From NCBI GenBank assembly GCA_964524515.1, contig CAZGEA010000004.1, positions 1 to 64,000 on the forward strand: a stretch of DNA of 64,000 nucleotides, given 5' to 3'. The DNA is from CAZGEA01 sp964524515. Lineage in GTDB: Bacteria > Patescibacteriota > Microgenomatia > UBA8517. The position numbers and the translations under genes were made by a program. The stretch's first letter is position 1; each line of letters starts with the position of its first letter. This document shows, piece by piece, positions 50,306 to 58,421 of this stretch. Below the pieces are notes generated by a model. The model searched no databases, was not told where the DNA came from, and worked only from the letters and a program-made list of their open reading frames with translations.

Positions 50306-52148
50306 CTACTATTTTTTCAAACTCATCACGATCGAGAGTTTCAGTTTTTAACAATTCTACTGAAACTTTGTCTAGGGTTTTTCTTTCTTTTTTCAAAATC
50401 TTGATTGCTTCTTTGTAACAAGTGTCAATTATTTTTTGAACTTCATTATCAACTTTTTCTTGCATTGCCTGGGAAATTGGAGTTTGATCAACCCAATTTG
50501 TATTTCCAAAATCATCGTAACCAGTTTGGGCTCCCAAATTAACAGGCCCTAAATCACTCATTCCAAAATCAGACACCATTGCGCGGGCTACACGAGTTGC
50601 AGTTTCAATATCACTTGCTGCACCTGAAGTTATATCATCAAATACTATTGATTCTGCTGCACGGCCACCCATCATTGCTGTAATCTGATGCAGTAATCTT
50701 CCTTTGGTTTCGTGAGTTCTATCTGCTGCAGGTGGAATCAATGTGTGACCCAAGCTCATTCCACGAGCAACTATTGAAATTCTGTGAACTGGATCCATTA
50801 ATGGCAAACTATGAGTGACAATTGCGTGACCTGCTTCGTGATATGCAGTGATTTTTTTATCATTTTCTGATTGAATGCGATGTTTTGCTGGGCCCATTTT
50901 GACTTTTGTTGCAGCTTCTTCGATTTCCATCATTGTTATTTCTTTTAATTCTTTACGGGCAGCATCGATGGCTGCTTCGTTTAACATGTTTTCTAGGTCT
51001 GCTCCTGAGAAACCAACTGTTCGATCTGCAACTCTTCCCCAATTAATATCTTTTGCAAATTTTTTGCCTTTTGAGTGGATTAATAGGATATCTTGTCTAC
51101 CTTCTTTATCAGGCATATCAAGAGTGATTCTTCTATCAAATCTTCCTGGGCGCAAAAGTGCAGGATCTAATAAATCGCCTCTATTTGTAGCTGCCATTAC
51201 CATTACATTATCGTTTGGAGTAAAACCATCCATTTCAACTAAAATTTGATTTAATGTCTGTTCTCTTTCGTCGTGACCACCAACAAAACCAGATCGACCA
51301 CGTTGTCTTCCTATTGCATCAATTTCATCAATAAAAATAATTGATGGCGCTTGAGCTTTTGCTTGAGCGAATAAATCTCTTACACGAGAAGCTCCAACAC
51401 CAACTAACATTTCCATAAATTCAGATCCTGCCATTGAGAAAAATGGAACTCCAGCTTCTCCTGCTACTGCTTTTGCAAGCAATGTTTTACCAACTCCTGC
51501 TGGACCGAACAACAAAACTCCTTTTGGAGTGCGAGCACCCATTGCATGATATTTTGCAGGATGCTTTAGAAAATCAACCACTTCAACTAGTTCTTTTTTG
51601 GCTTCATCAACTCCTGCAACATTTGCAAAAGTTACATTTTGTTTTCCTTTTGCAAAAATTTTAGCTTTACTTCTACCGAATGAGAAAATGTCTTGTGCTC
51701 CACGAGCTTGAGAACGGAAAAGAAACAAAAACAATGCTGCCATTATTATGACAGGCAAAAGAAGCCCAATTATGTCACCAAAGGCTTTATTAACTTCTTG
51801 ATCTGAGACACTATATGTTACTTTTGTTGGATCGATTTTTGCTTTATCTAGAAGTTCTGGAAATGATACTCCATTTTCTTTTGTGGAAATTTTAGTATTG
51901 CCATCTTTGTATTTTAAAATTAATTTACTATCTTGGATTTCAACATTTTTAACTTTATCTGAGCGAACATCTTCAAGTGCTTGAGAAAGCTCGATTTGGC
52001 TTCCATCTATTTGGTTTTGGATAACACTTAAAACTGGTGGCATGAAGAATAAAATGATTAAACCTATGAAGACTAACCGCCAAAGGCTTAGTTTGAATTT
52101 AATTTCAATTTTTTTTGGCTTTTTATTATTATTTGATTTTGGATTCAT
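50283..52148 (-). CDS. ftsH: ATP-dependent zinc metalloprotease FtsH
   Basis: A 621-residue membrane AAA+ protease degrading misfolded and regulatory membrane proteins. Two N-terminal helices flank a short extracytoplasmic domain. The AAA domain has Walker A GPAGVGKTLLAKA, pore motif region FMEMLVGVGASR and Walker B IIFIDEIDAIG. The peptidase site is HEAGHAIVTH with the third ligand in GAASDIETAT. ATG 52148 gives MNPKSNNNKK; a longer in-frame start at 52175 is less likely. Confidence 0.97.
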   Translation of the reverse strand: MNPKSNNNKKPKKIEIKFKLSLWRLVFIGLIILFFMPPVLSVIQNQIDGSQIELSQALEDVRSDKVKNVEIQDSKLILKYKDGNTKISTKENGVSFPELLDKAKIDPTKVTYSVSDQEVNKAFGDIIGLLLPVIIMAALFLFLFRSQARGAQDIFSFGRSKAKIFAKGKQNVTFANVAGVDEAKKELVEVVDFLKHPAKYHAMGARTPKGVLLFGPAGVGKTLLAKAVAGEAGVPFFSMAGSEFMEMLVGVGASRVRDLFAQAKAQAPSIIFIDEIDAIGRQRGRSGFVGGHDEREQTLNQILVEMDGFTPNDNVMVMAATNRGDLLDPALLRPGRFDRRITLDMPDKEGRQDILLIHSKGKKFAKDINWGRVADRTVGFSGADLENMLNEAAIDAARKELKEITMMEIEEAATKVKMGPAKHRIQSENDKKITAYHEAGHAIVTHSLPLMDPVHRISIVARGMSLGHTLIPPAADRTHETKGRLLHQITAMMGGRAAESIVFDDITSGAASDIETATRVARAMVSDFGMSDLGPVNLGAQTGYDDFGNTNWVDQTPISQAMQEKVDNEVQKIIDTCYKEAIKILKKERKTLDKVSVELLKTETLDRDEFEKIVGDKKSTK

Positions 52149-52201
52149 TTTTTTTACAATCGAAAGACCTAGCATTATATCATAGACAGTGCTAATTTAA
52201 A

Positions 52202-52573
52202 TTATCTAATTTTTGTTCCGTTGGGAACTTTTTCACCAATATTAAATAGGATTGGCTTTGTTTCTTCGTCCTCTTCCCCACCTGGAACTGCCATAATCAT
52301 CATTCCTTCGCTTTGCTCTTTTGTTCCATTTTCATCAGCTGGACCAATGTTTTTTGGCTCTAAATTAACTACAAATGGAAATTGATGTCCAACAAGCTCT
52401 TCGACCTTGTAAAATTTCATAATTCCTGAAAATATTTTTTTAATTCCCAATTCAGCACCCAAATCGACTTTTAAACGCATTACCCAATGGCTCCAATCAG
52501 GGACATCAGCCTCGATTACAGTTCCTATTCTTATATCTACTTTTGAAAAATCATCAATTGTTATTTTTTCCAT
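52202..52573 (-). CDS. Stand-alone tRNA-binding domain protein (MetG C-terminal/CsaA-like)
   Basis: A 123-residue OB-fold protein: IDDFSKVDIRIGTVIEADVP, then LGIKKIFSGIMKFYKVEEL, FVVNLEPKNIGP and EQSEGMMIMA match the tRNA-binding domain at the C-terminus of MetRS and in CsaA/Arc1p/EMAPII. As a separate polypeptide it may assist a synthetase or act as a chaperone. It lies 7 nt downstream of trpS. Confidence 0.9.
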   Translation of the reverse strand: MEKITIDDFSKVDIRIGTVIEADVPDWSHWVMRLKVDLGAELGIKKIFSGIMKFYKVEELVGHQFPFVVNLEPKNIGPADENGTKEQSEGMMIMAVPGGEEDEETKPILFNIGEKVPNGTKIR

Positions 52574-52580
52574 AAAGATT

Positions 52581-53561
52581 TTATTTTGCAAAGCCTATTT
52601 TTTCATAAACTTCATTTAATTTTTTGTGGGAAATTTCGTATGATTTTTCTAAACCTTTTCGTGTTACTTCTTTCAAGACATCAGCTGAGCGATAGTTGTC
52701 GTATTTCTCTTGAATATCAATTAAAAACTTCTCAACAACATCACCCAATTCAATTTTAAAATCTTTATAGCTTGTGTTTTCAAATTTTTTCTCAAGACTA
52801 GCTATTGGCAAATTTGTGAGATTTGAATAAATTTCAAGTAAATTAGATACTCCTGGCTTTGAATCTGAATATACTATTTTATTATCACTATCTGTGACTG
52901 CACTTGCGATTTTTGCTTTTGCATCTGACGGATTATCTAATAAATTAATTGTTCCTTTTGGATCTGACTCGGATTTGCTCATTTTTTTGAGTGGATTGGT
53001 TAAGCTCATCACTCTTCCTCCTATTTTTGGAATAATAGGATTAGGTATCACAAATGTATCCCCATATTTTGAATTGAAACGTTGGGCTAAATCCCGAGCT
53101 AATTCAACATGTTGTTTTTGATCTTCACCCACTGGAACTTCAGTTGTATCGTAAAGCAAAATATCAGCAGCCATCAAAGCTGGATAGTCGAACAATCCAA
53201 CTGAAACTGATTCTTTACCATCTGATTTTTCTTTATACTGAGTCATTCTATTCATCTGCCCCATTGATAAATAACAATTCGCAATCCAACCTAGATTGGC
53301 ATGGTCTGGGTTTTGAGATTGAATAAATAAAATCGACTTTTCAGGATCAATGCCTGATGCCAGCATTAAAGCAAAAAGATCCAATGTATTATTTTTTAAA
53401 TCTTTCGGATCCTGTTCTACAGTTATTGCATGAAGATCCACAACACAGAACAAATTAAGGCCATCGTCTTGCCCTTTAACCCATTGGCTGATTGCACCAA
53501 TATAATTGCCCAAATGAAGTGAACCAGAAGGCTTGATTCCTGAGAAAACTGTTTTGCCCAT
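52581..53561 (-). CDS. trpS: Tryptophanyl-tRNA synthetase
   Basis: A 326-residue class I synthetase. The HIGH equivalent is HLGN in SGIKPSGSLHLGNYIGAI; MSKS appears in PLKKMSKSESDPKGTI. Conserved ALMAADILLYD and VGEDQKQHVELARDLAQRFN bind tryptophan and adenylate. The length is normal. Start at ATG 53561 gives MGKTVFSG; the upstream in-frame start is discounted. Confidence 0.96.
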   Translation of the reverse strand: MGKTVFSGIKPSGSLHLGNYIGAISQWVKGQDDGLNLFCVVDLHAITVEQDPKDLKNNTLDLFALMLASGIDPEKSILFIQSQNPDHANLGWIANCYLSMGQMNRMTQYKEKSDGKESVSVGLFDYPALMAADILLYDTTEVPVGEDQKQHVELARDLAQRFNSKYGDTFVIPNPIIPKIGGRVMSLTNPLKKMSKSESDPKGTINLLDNPSDAKAKIASAVTDSDNKIVYSDSKPGVSNLLEIYSNLTNLPIASLEKKFENTSYKDFKIELGDVVEKFLIDIQEKYDNYRSADVLKEVTRKGLEKSYEISHKKLNEVYEKIGFAK

Positions 53562-53588
53562 GAAGCTATAGTAGCGCAAAATATGTTT

Positions 53589-53664
53589 TGGTGCCAGGGG
53601 CGAGGATCGAACTCGCGACCGCAGGTTTATGAATCCTGTGCTCTACCAACTGAGCTACCCTGGC
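53589..53664 (-). tRNA. tRNA-Met(CAT), CCA encoded
   Basis: Acceptor GCCAGGG/CCCTGGC, D-arm GCTC-AGTTGGTA-GAGC, anticodon loop TTCATAA, T-arm GCGAG-TTCGATC-CTCGC, discriminator A followed by an encoded CCA (53589-53591). The anticodon stem has an A31-A39 mismatch. Full pairing at 1-72 and lack of three G-C pairs in the anticodon stem mark it as elongator rather than initiator. It is the only tRNA here with CCA in the DNA. Confidence 0.9.
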
Positions 53665-53753
53665 TTACATTTTCATATTTTACATTAAATATGCCTAATA
53701 AAAAATAAATCTGTTAAAAAGTGTTTATGCCTGCCATGAAGATTAATCTTGTG

Positions 53754-53823
53754 TTGCGGGGCCGGGAGTTGAACCCGGCCTGGGAGATTATGAGCCTCCC
53801 GTGCAGCCGTACACTACCCCGCA
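53754..53823 (-). tRNA. tRNA with CAT anticodon (Met; subtype uncertain)
   Basis: Acceptor TGCGGGG/CCCCGCA, a short D-arm GTGT-ACGGCT-GCAC, anticodon arm GGAGG-CTCATAA-TCTCC, T-arm GCCGG-GTTCAAC-type with standard TTC, discriminator A, CCA not encoded. The 1-72 pair is a weak U-A, which would suit an initiator, but the three consecutive G-C pairs of initiator anticodon stems are lacking. Elongator Met, initiator, or lysidine-type Ile2 are all possible. Confidence 0.8.
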
Positions 53824-53875
53824 TGTTAATATCAACAATAATATCAACTGAATTATACCACGAAGCAAACTGTGC

Positions 53876-54265
53876 TTAATTTAAAAATAAATTAATCCAT
53901 TGTTTCCAGTTTGGAATATCACTTGAGGCCTTTTCTTGGTTTTGTACTGGTGCTGCCTTTCTGACTTCATCTTTTGGAGGCAAAACCACCGATATTTCTC
54001 CATCCTTGACCAAGCCTAACTTGTCTCGAACAGCCTTTTCTTGGGAAAAATCGGTCTGAAGTTCTTTAAGTTTATTTGTTAAATCCTCGTTTTTTTGTGC
54101 CTCAATTTTTACTTTTTCATCTATTTCTTGAAGCTCTTGCCTACCTCTTACCAAGCTTTTGACGTTTTGAATTAGTGACCAGCATAATATTAAAAATAGG
54201 ATGACAAGCCCAAGCGACTTTAAGGCTACTTTAAACTTTCCAGTCTGTACTCTTGCATTATTCAT
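53876..54265 (-). CDS. FtsB/DivIC-like septum formation protein
   Basis: A 129-residue bitopic protein with one N-terminal helix (about residues 18-33), a coiled coil (RQELQEIDEKVKIEAQKNED) and the conserved VRDKLGLVKDGEISVVLPP motif that ends DivIC/FtsB domains. Family members join FtsL and FtsQ/DivIB in the divisome. A Pro/Lys/Asn-rich tail of about 30 residues follows. The gene diverges from the tyrosine recombinase gene. Confidence 0.88.
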   Translation of the reverse strand: MNNARVQTGKFKVALKSLGLVILFLILCWSLIQNVKSLVRGRQELQEIDEKVKIEAQKNEDLTNKLKELQTDFSQEKAVRDKLGLVKDGEISVVLPPKDEVRKAAPVQNQEKASSDIPNWKQWINLFLN

Positions 54266-54324
54266 ACTGTTACCCTATAATATTTGCATAAGCACTCCAT
54301 GTGCGTTACAATATATTTTAGATT

Positions 54325-55191
54325 ATGACACAAACCGAGCCACTTTCTATCCTTTTGCCAAAATTTATCGAAAGTTTGAAGCAAAAAGGAAGATCACCTT
54401 CTACTTTACTTGCATATAGAGCAGATTTAGATCAATTGACTACTTACCTTGCAAAAAAAGGTAAAACTTTGCCATCCCAAATTGATTTGGCTGATTTGGA
54501 ATCATTTAAAGAAAGCTTACTTTCACAAAACTATACTCCAAAATCAGCTTCAAGAAAATTAAATGCTGTCAAAACATTTTTTAGATATCTTAAAGAAACA
54601 GGATCAATAACTGCTGATCCATCAAAAGATGTAACTCATCCAAAAATTGAGAGTGCAACTCCTAAATTTTTATCACAACTTGAATATCGAGCTTTGAGAG
54701 ATATAACACGTGCTGATATCAGAATTCATGCAATTATTGAACTTATTTTACAAACTGGAATGAGAATTTCTGAAGTGGCAACGCTTAAAATGGCTAATGT
54801 GACTGACCATGAAATTGCAATTGAAGCATACGCAACTCAACCTGAGCGAGTAGTTCCAATGAATGCTCCAGCAAAAGAGGCACTTGATCAATATCTAAAA
54901 GAGCGACCTCAAACTGATTCTCCTTTTGTTTTTGTTAGCAAAAATGGAAAATCATTAGCAGTTCGTAATATCCGAGCATCTATTGATCGTTTTATGCAAA
55001 AAGCTGAAATTCCACAATATTCAGTAAACGATTTACGTACTACTTTTATTGTTGAAAACCTAAAACGTGGAGTTGATTTGGTTACTATATCTCATGCTGC
55101 AGGACACAAGAGATTGTCTACAACTGAGCGTTATTTGGAATTGGCAAACATTAAAGAGCCTGGTAAGAAACAAAAACTAGAAGAGCTTTAA
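54325..55191 (+). CDS. Divergent tyrosine recombinase (Xer-like)
   Basis: A 288-residue protein with an N-terminal SAM-like DNA-binding domain (1-100; SPSTLLAYRADLDQLTTYL) and a C-terminal catalytic domain. Present: Arg147 (TGMRISEVATL), Arg238 (NDLRTTF), His261 (AAGHKRLS) and the nucleophile Tyr270 (TERYLEL). Missing: the His of the HxxR box is Asn235, and the beta-hairpin Lys region reads AYATQPERVVPM with no Lys. It sits where a XerC/D for chromosome dimer resolution would be expected; altered activity is possible. Confidence 0.85.
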   Translation: MTQTEPLSILLPKFIESLKQKGRSPSTLLAYRADLDQLTTYLAKKGKTLPSQIDLADLESFKESLLSQNYTPKSASRKLNAVKTFFRYLKETGSITADPSKDVTHPKIESATPKFLSQLEYRALRDITRADIRIHAIIELILQTGMRISEVATLKMANVTDHEIAIEAYATQPERVVPMNAPAKEALDQYLKERPQTDSPFVFVSKNGKSLAVRNIRASIDRFMQKAEIPQYSVNDLRTTFIVENLKRGVDLVTISHAAGHKRLSTTERYLELANIKEPGKKQKLEEL

Positions 55192-55208
55192 ACTTTTTCT
55201 TCAAAAAA

Positions 55209-55251
55209 ACAGCTTCGTTTACTTGAAAATTTCTTTCAACGAAGCTTCAAA
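55209..55251 (-). terminator. rho-independent terminator
   Basis: AGCTTCGTT and AACGAAGCT arms (9 bp) around a loop of about 17 nt; on the minus strand followed by seven T. It ends the gene at 55258-55557 and lies just past the convergent recombinase gene. Confidence 0.8.
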
Positions 55252-55257
55252 CACAAC

Positions 55258-55557
55258 TTATATTTTTCCATTTAGAAAATTCTCAGATGATTTAAGATTT
55301 TCCAATTTTTGGATTGGTCTAAATTCACTAAAGAAAATTTGCCGCTTTCTTGTTCGTGCAAAATGCAAATTCTCTTGATTTCCATTTCGAAATGCAACAA
55401 AAGTTCTTCCATCATCTGTCTCATAAACTGGATGAATTTTTCTATTGCAAAATTCACCAATAAATAATATTTCTTTGAACTTTCCTGCTTTTCCTTCAAT
55501 TTCAGGATTCAAAACTCTGAACAATTCAAGTATTTGAATTTTGTACGATCGGTTCAT
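55258..55557 (-). CDS. Hypothetical protein (99 aa)
   Basis: A 99-residue basic, beta-rich protein (IHPVYETDDGRTFVAFRNGN, RKRQIFFSEFRPIQKL). No family recognised. The pattern P-V-[YF]-x-T-[DE]-D-G-[RK]-x-F-x-A is shared with the next gene upstream (55607-55810), suggesting paralogues. It is monocistronic, with the AAGTGTAAAAT promoter motif, an AGGAG site 8 nt before the ATG, and a hairpin terminator, the same architecture as genes at 3370 and 3907. Confidence 0.65.
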   Translation of the reverse strand: MNRSYKIQILELFRVLNPEIEGKAGKFKEILFIGEFCNRKIHPVYETDDGRTFVAFRNGNQENLHFARTRKRQIFFSEFRPIQKLENLKSSENFLNGKI

Positions 55558-55597
55558 TTTGTCTCCTATAAAAGGTGCAAATTATCAGATTTGTGAT

Positions 55598-55608
55598 ATT
55601 TTACACTT
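55598..55608 (-). promoter_or_regulatory. Shared promoter-like motif AAGTGTAAAAT
   Basis: The third exact copy of this 11-mer, 41 nt upstream of the ATG at 55557. It also spans the last codons of the gene at 55607-55810, so the promoter begins inside its neighbour. Confidence 0.5.
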
Positions 55609-55810
55609 ATTTTCTTGTGACAAACCATCTTACTGATCGAAAATCTTTAAACTTTTCGTTTGGAACAATGCGAAATGACAAAATTATTTGTTCGCCTTTG
55701 TTTTTTGTTCCCATGTGAGCTGCAAATAATTTGCCATCTTCTGTTTTGAAAACTGGACACACATAGATCCATTGAACATAAAACTTTTTGATAAAGTATG
55801 CTTTTATCAA
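55607..55810 (-). CDS. Hypothetical protein (67 aa), possible truncated paralogue
   Basis: A 67-residue frame with a TTG start, encoding VCPVFKTEDGKLFAAHMG and KFKDFRSVRWFVTRK; it resembles the C-terminal two thirds of the protein at 55258-55557. No ATG or ribosome site is visible and it starts 4 nt after the pyruvate kinase stop, so it may be a 5'-truncated copy or be read by coupling to pyk. Confidence 0.4.
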   Translation of the reverse strand: MIKAYFIKKFYVQWIYVCPVFKTEDGKLFAAHMGTKNKGEQIILSFRIVPNEKFKDFRSVRWFVTRK

Positions 55811-55814
55811 TAAT

Positions 55815-57239
55815 TTATAAGTTTGTTACCTGGATACTGTTACTTTCTTCACTAATTTTTGCTTTTAATCTTGAGACAATTACTATTTTTCCTTCATCTG
55901 GAATTATTGAAGAGAGTTTTGCATTTTTGATGACCGAAGAAATTACTGATTCACTATCTGTTATTTTTTCAACTGTAAAAGTATGTATTCCATAAACTAA
56001 ACATAGTTGCCTACTGACTAATAATGAATTGGTTGCAACAACAATTGGCATTCTGGGCCTATATGCTGCAATTTGAATTGCTGAGAAACCATCTGGGGTG
56101 ACATTGAACACTGCTTTGGCTTTTAGTCTTTTGGAAAGAATAGTTGCGGATTGTGCCAAAGCTGCAGTTTGTTCAGTGTATCGGGTGATGAAAGTTGATG
56201 GCTCGTTTATTTCGGTTTCGTTAATGTGTTTTTCAATGCGAGTTGCAATCCGGCTCATTGTTTTTACAGCTTCTATGGGGTGATTTCCAGTTGCGGTTTC
56301 TGCAGAGAGCATGATTGCGTCAGTGTTTTCTAAAACTGCGTTTGCCACATCGTTGACTTCGGCCCTTGTTGGTTGACTATTTACTGCCATTGATTCCAAC
56401 ATTTGAGTGGCAACTATTACTGGAGTCGCCATCGATCGGGCAAGAGTGATTATTCTTCGCTGAATAAGTGGCACTTCTTCTTGGCTAATTTCAATTGCCA
56501 AATCTCCACGGGCTACCATTACTGCATCTGTTTCCTCCATTATTGGAACAAGGTTATTTATGGCTTGCTGAGTTTCAATTTTTGCAACAATTTTAGGTAA
56601 TGTTTTGGAATTTTTTTGAATTGTTTCTCTGAGATTTTTGATATCATCTTCTGTTTGGACAAAAGATAATGCCACATAATCAACATTATTTTTGAGACCA
56701 AATAAAAGATCTTTTTTATCTTTTTGAGTGAATGCTGCATTGATAAAATTTGAATCAGGAAGATTTAAACCTTTATGACTTGATATTTCTCCTGATGTTA
56801 CAACTAAACAATTTGCATAATTTGCGTGAACCTCGACCACTTTAAGCAAAACCAATCCATCATTTATGAAAATTCTTTGTTTTTTGGATATGAATGGGAA
56901 AATATCATACTGAACAGGAATCATCATGTTTTTTGTCTCAACAACATTTCTTCCCTCTAGATAAAGAGTAATTTTGTCACCTTTATTTAATAATATTTTG
57001 TTTTCTAATTGAGCTAGGCGAATTTTTGGGCCTTGAAGATCTTGCATAACAGCCAGTGGTCTACCTAAATCTTTTTCGATTTTTCGAATATTTTCTATTA
57101 CATTTTTGTGTTCACTGTGGAGTCCATGGGAAAAATTAAGTCTAAAAACATTAACGCCACTAATTGCAAGCTCTTTAAGAACCTCAATGGATGAAGAGGC
57201 AGGACCTACTGTTGCAACGATTTTAGTATTTTTTAGCAC
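55815..57239 (-). CDS. pyk: Pyruvate kinase
   Basis: A 474-residue glycolytic enzyme converting PEP and ADP to pyruvate and ATP. TKIVATVGPASSS and RLNFSHGLHSEH open the barrel; PKIVAKIETQQAINNL, VARGDLAIEISQEEVPLIQ and DAIMLSAETATGNHPIEAV are the catalytic segments with Lys, Glu and Asp ligands. The C-terminal domain is full length, with GFSAIQIAAYRPRMPIVVAT. It is the only core glycolytic gene in the window and would drain glucose freed by the glucan operon. Confidence 0.96.
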   Translation of the reverse strand: MLKNTKIVATVGPASSSIEVLKELAISGVNVFRLNFSHGLHSEHKNVIENIRKIEKDLGRPLAVMQDLQGPKIRLAQLENKILLNKGDKITLYLEGRNVVETKNMMIPVQYDIFPFISKKQRIFINDGLVLLKVVEVHANYANCLVVTSGEISSHKGLNLPDSNFINAAFTQKDKKDLLFGLKNNVDYVALSFVQTEDDIKNLRETIQKNSKTLPKIVAKIETQQAINNLVPIMEETDAVMVARGDLAIEISQEEVPLIQRRIITLARSMATPVIVATQMLESMAVNSQPTRAEVNDVANAVLENTDAIMLSAETATGNHPIEAVKTMSRIATRIEKHINETEINEPSTFITRYTEQTAALAQSATILSKRLKAKAVFNVTPDGFSAIQIAAYRPRMPIVVATNSLLVSRQLCLVYGIHTFTVEKITDSESVISSVIKNAKLSSIIPDEGKIVIVSRLKAKISEESNSIQVTNL

Positions 57240-57245
57240 GGATAA

Positions 57246-57467
57246 TTATGTATTATTTGAAGATTTGGTCAACATTTTTATCTCATCATCAATTGATCTA
57301 ATGAAATCCTCATACACTTTAATCATTGTGTATTTTATTTCTGAGTCTGAGTTTTCGTGTTTTACACCTCGAAAGTTTTTGTACATAGCAGTTAACTTGG
57401 TGTCATACTGAACACGCTTTTCTTGTAGATCTTTAATTCTTTCTTCTGGCGTTTTGTTGTTTTGCAT
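57246..57467 (-). CDS. Hypothetical coiled-coil protein (73 aa)
   Basis: A 73-residue charged, helical protein (EERIKDLQEKRVQYDTKLTA, KVYEDFIRSIDDEIKMLTKS) with probable coiled coil. No family recognised. It ends 6 nt before the pyk start on the same strand, so it may be translated from the pyk transcript. Confidence 0.55.
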   Translation of the reverse strand: MQNNKTPEERIKDLQEKRVQYDTKLTAMYKNFRGVKHENSDSEIKYTMIKVYEDFIRSIDDEIKMLTKSSNNT

Positions 57468-57483
57468 TTTGTGTTTTGTTTTG

Positions 57484-57554
57484 TGGGCCTGGATGGAATC
57501 GAACCATCGTGTCGACTTTATAAGAATCGTGTCCTACCATTGAACGACAGGCCC
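57484..57554 (-). tRNA. tRNA-Ile(TAT)
   Basis: Acceptor GGGCCTG/CAGGCCC, D-arm GTTC-AATGGTA-GGAC, anticodon arm CGATT-CTTATAA-AGTCG placing TAT at 34-36, T-arm GATGG-TTCGATT-CCATC, discriminator A, CCA not encoded. TAT reads AUA (Ile). Most bacteria instead use a CAT tRNA whose C34 is changed to lysidine. The D-arm is very like that of the tRNA-Gln at 26210-26280. Confidence 0.88.
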
Positions 57555-57578
57555 TTTACAAGCCTATTATACCTCAAT

Positions 57579-58415
57579 TCAAGAAGAAACTGCTCCTTCA
57601 ATACCTTCCCAGTCTTTGATTTTTCTTATTTTTAAATTTTTTTGCCAGGCAGAATCCAAAATTGATAAATCAACTTTTAGTTTTTTAGCGAGCCCCAAAA
57701 GCGCTACTGTGTCTTTTGGAAAACATTTAAGGCCATATCCTCCAAATGGCGAGACGCCTAAAAATGACTCACCTATTCTTTTGTCTATCCCAACCATTTT
57801 TTTGACTTCATCGTAATTTATATTTATTTTATTTGCCAGATCTGACATTTCATTTGCAAAGATTGTTTTGACTGCCATAAAACAATTACTCATATATTTG
57901 ACCATTTCTGCGGTTTTTGTGTCAGTTATGAAAATTGGAAAATCGTAACCCAGGGATAATCTGTGAAGCCTTGCCAATGCCACACCATTTGCTTCGTTTT
58001 CCACACCAATTACAATTCTTGAAGGATGGGTGCTATCCCACTCGGCATTTACTTCAGTTAAAAATTCTGGAACCATGGAAAATTGGACATTTGGGTATTT
58101 TTGAGAGTAATTAATTGTGGTCGTGGGAACTACAGTTGACTTGATTACAATTAATTTTTTTGTATTTTTGGTTAATTTGGCAATCTTATCTATTACTTCA
58201 TTCATAATCGATAAATCAATTCCTTCTCCATTTTTGAGCATTGGGGTGGGAAGACAGACAAAAATAAACTCTGATTTATTTACAACATCATTAAATGAAT
58301 GCTTACCCTTAATTTTTTTATCGTACCAGAGGATTTTATTTTCAGTATTTTGACTGAAGGCCACAGCAACACCTTTGCCGACAATTCCAAAGCCAATGAT
58401 TCCTATTGCTGCCAT
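57579..58415 (-). CDS. UDP-glucose/GDP-mannose dehydrogenase family, lacking C-terminal domain
   Basis: A 278-residue protein with the NAD-binding domain (IGIIGFGIVGKGVAVAFS) and the central dimerisation domain, including Lys in TAEMVKYMSNCFMAVK and the catalytic Cys in GGYGLKCFPKDTVALL. Full-length enzymes are 430-450 residues; the UDP-sugar-binding C-terminal domain is absent and no second frame encodes it. The stop is clean and the next genes follow normally, so it looks like a natural short form. Substrate and activity are uncertain. Confidence 0.8.
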   Translation of the reverse strand: MAAIGIIGFGIVGKGVAVAFSQNTENKILWYDKKIKGKHSFNDVVNKSEFIFVCLPTPMLKNGEGIDLSIMNEVIDKIAKLTKNTKKLIVIKSTVVPTTTINYSQKYPNVQFSMVPEFLTEVNAEWDSTHPSRIVIGVENEANGVALARLHRLSLGYDFPIFITDTKTAEMVKYMSNCFMAVKTIFANEMSDLANKININYDEVKKMVGIDKRIGESFLGVSPFGGYGLKCFPKDTVALLGLAKKLKVDLSILDSAWQKNLKIRKIKDWEGIEGAVSS

Positions 58416-58421
58416 TTAGGA

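Noticed and set aside
53589..55191. Tyrosine recombinase next to tRNA genes as a possible integrated element
   Set aside because: No direct repeat of a tRNA 3' end was found on the far side, neighbours are housekeeping genes, and an FtsB-like gene lies between; more like a resident Xer gene.
55272..55499. 75-codon minus-strand frame in another phase of the 55258-55557 gene
   Set aside because: Same strand but a different frame; the 99-codon frame has the AGGAG site and beta-pattern similarity to its neighbour.
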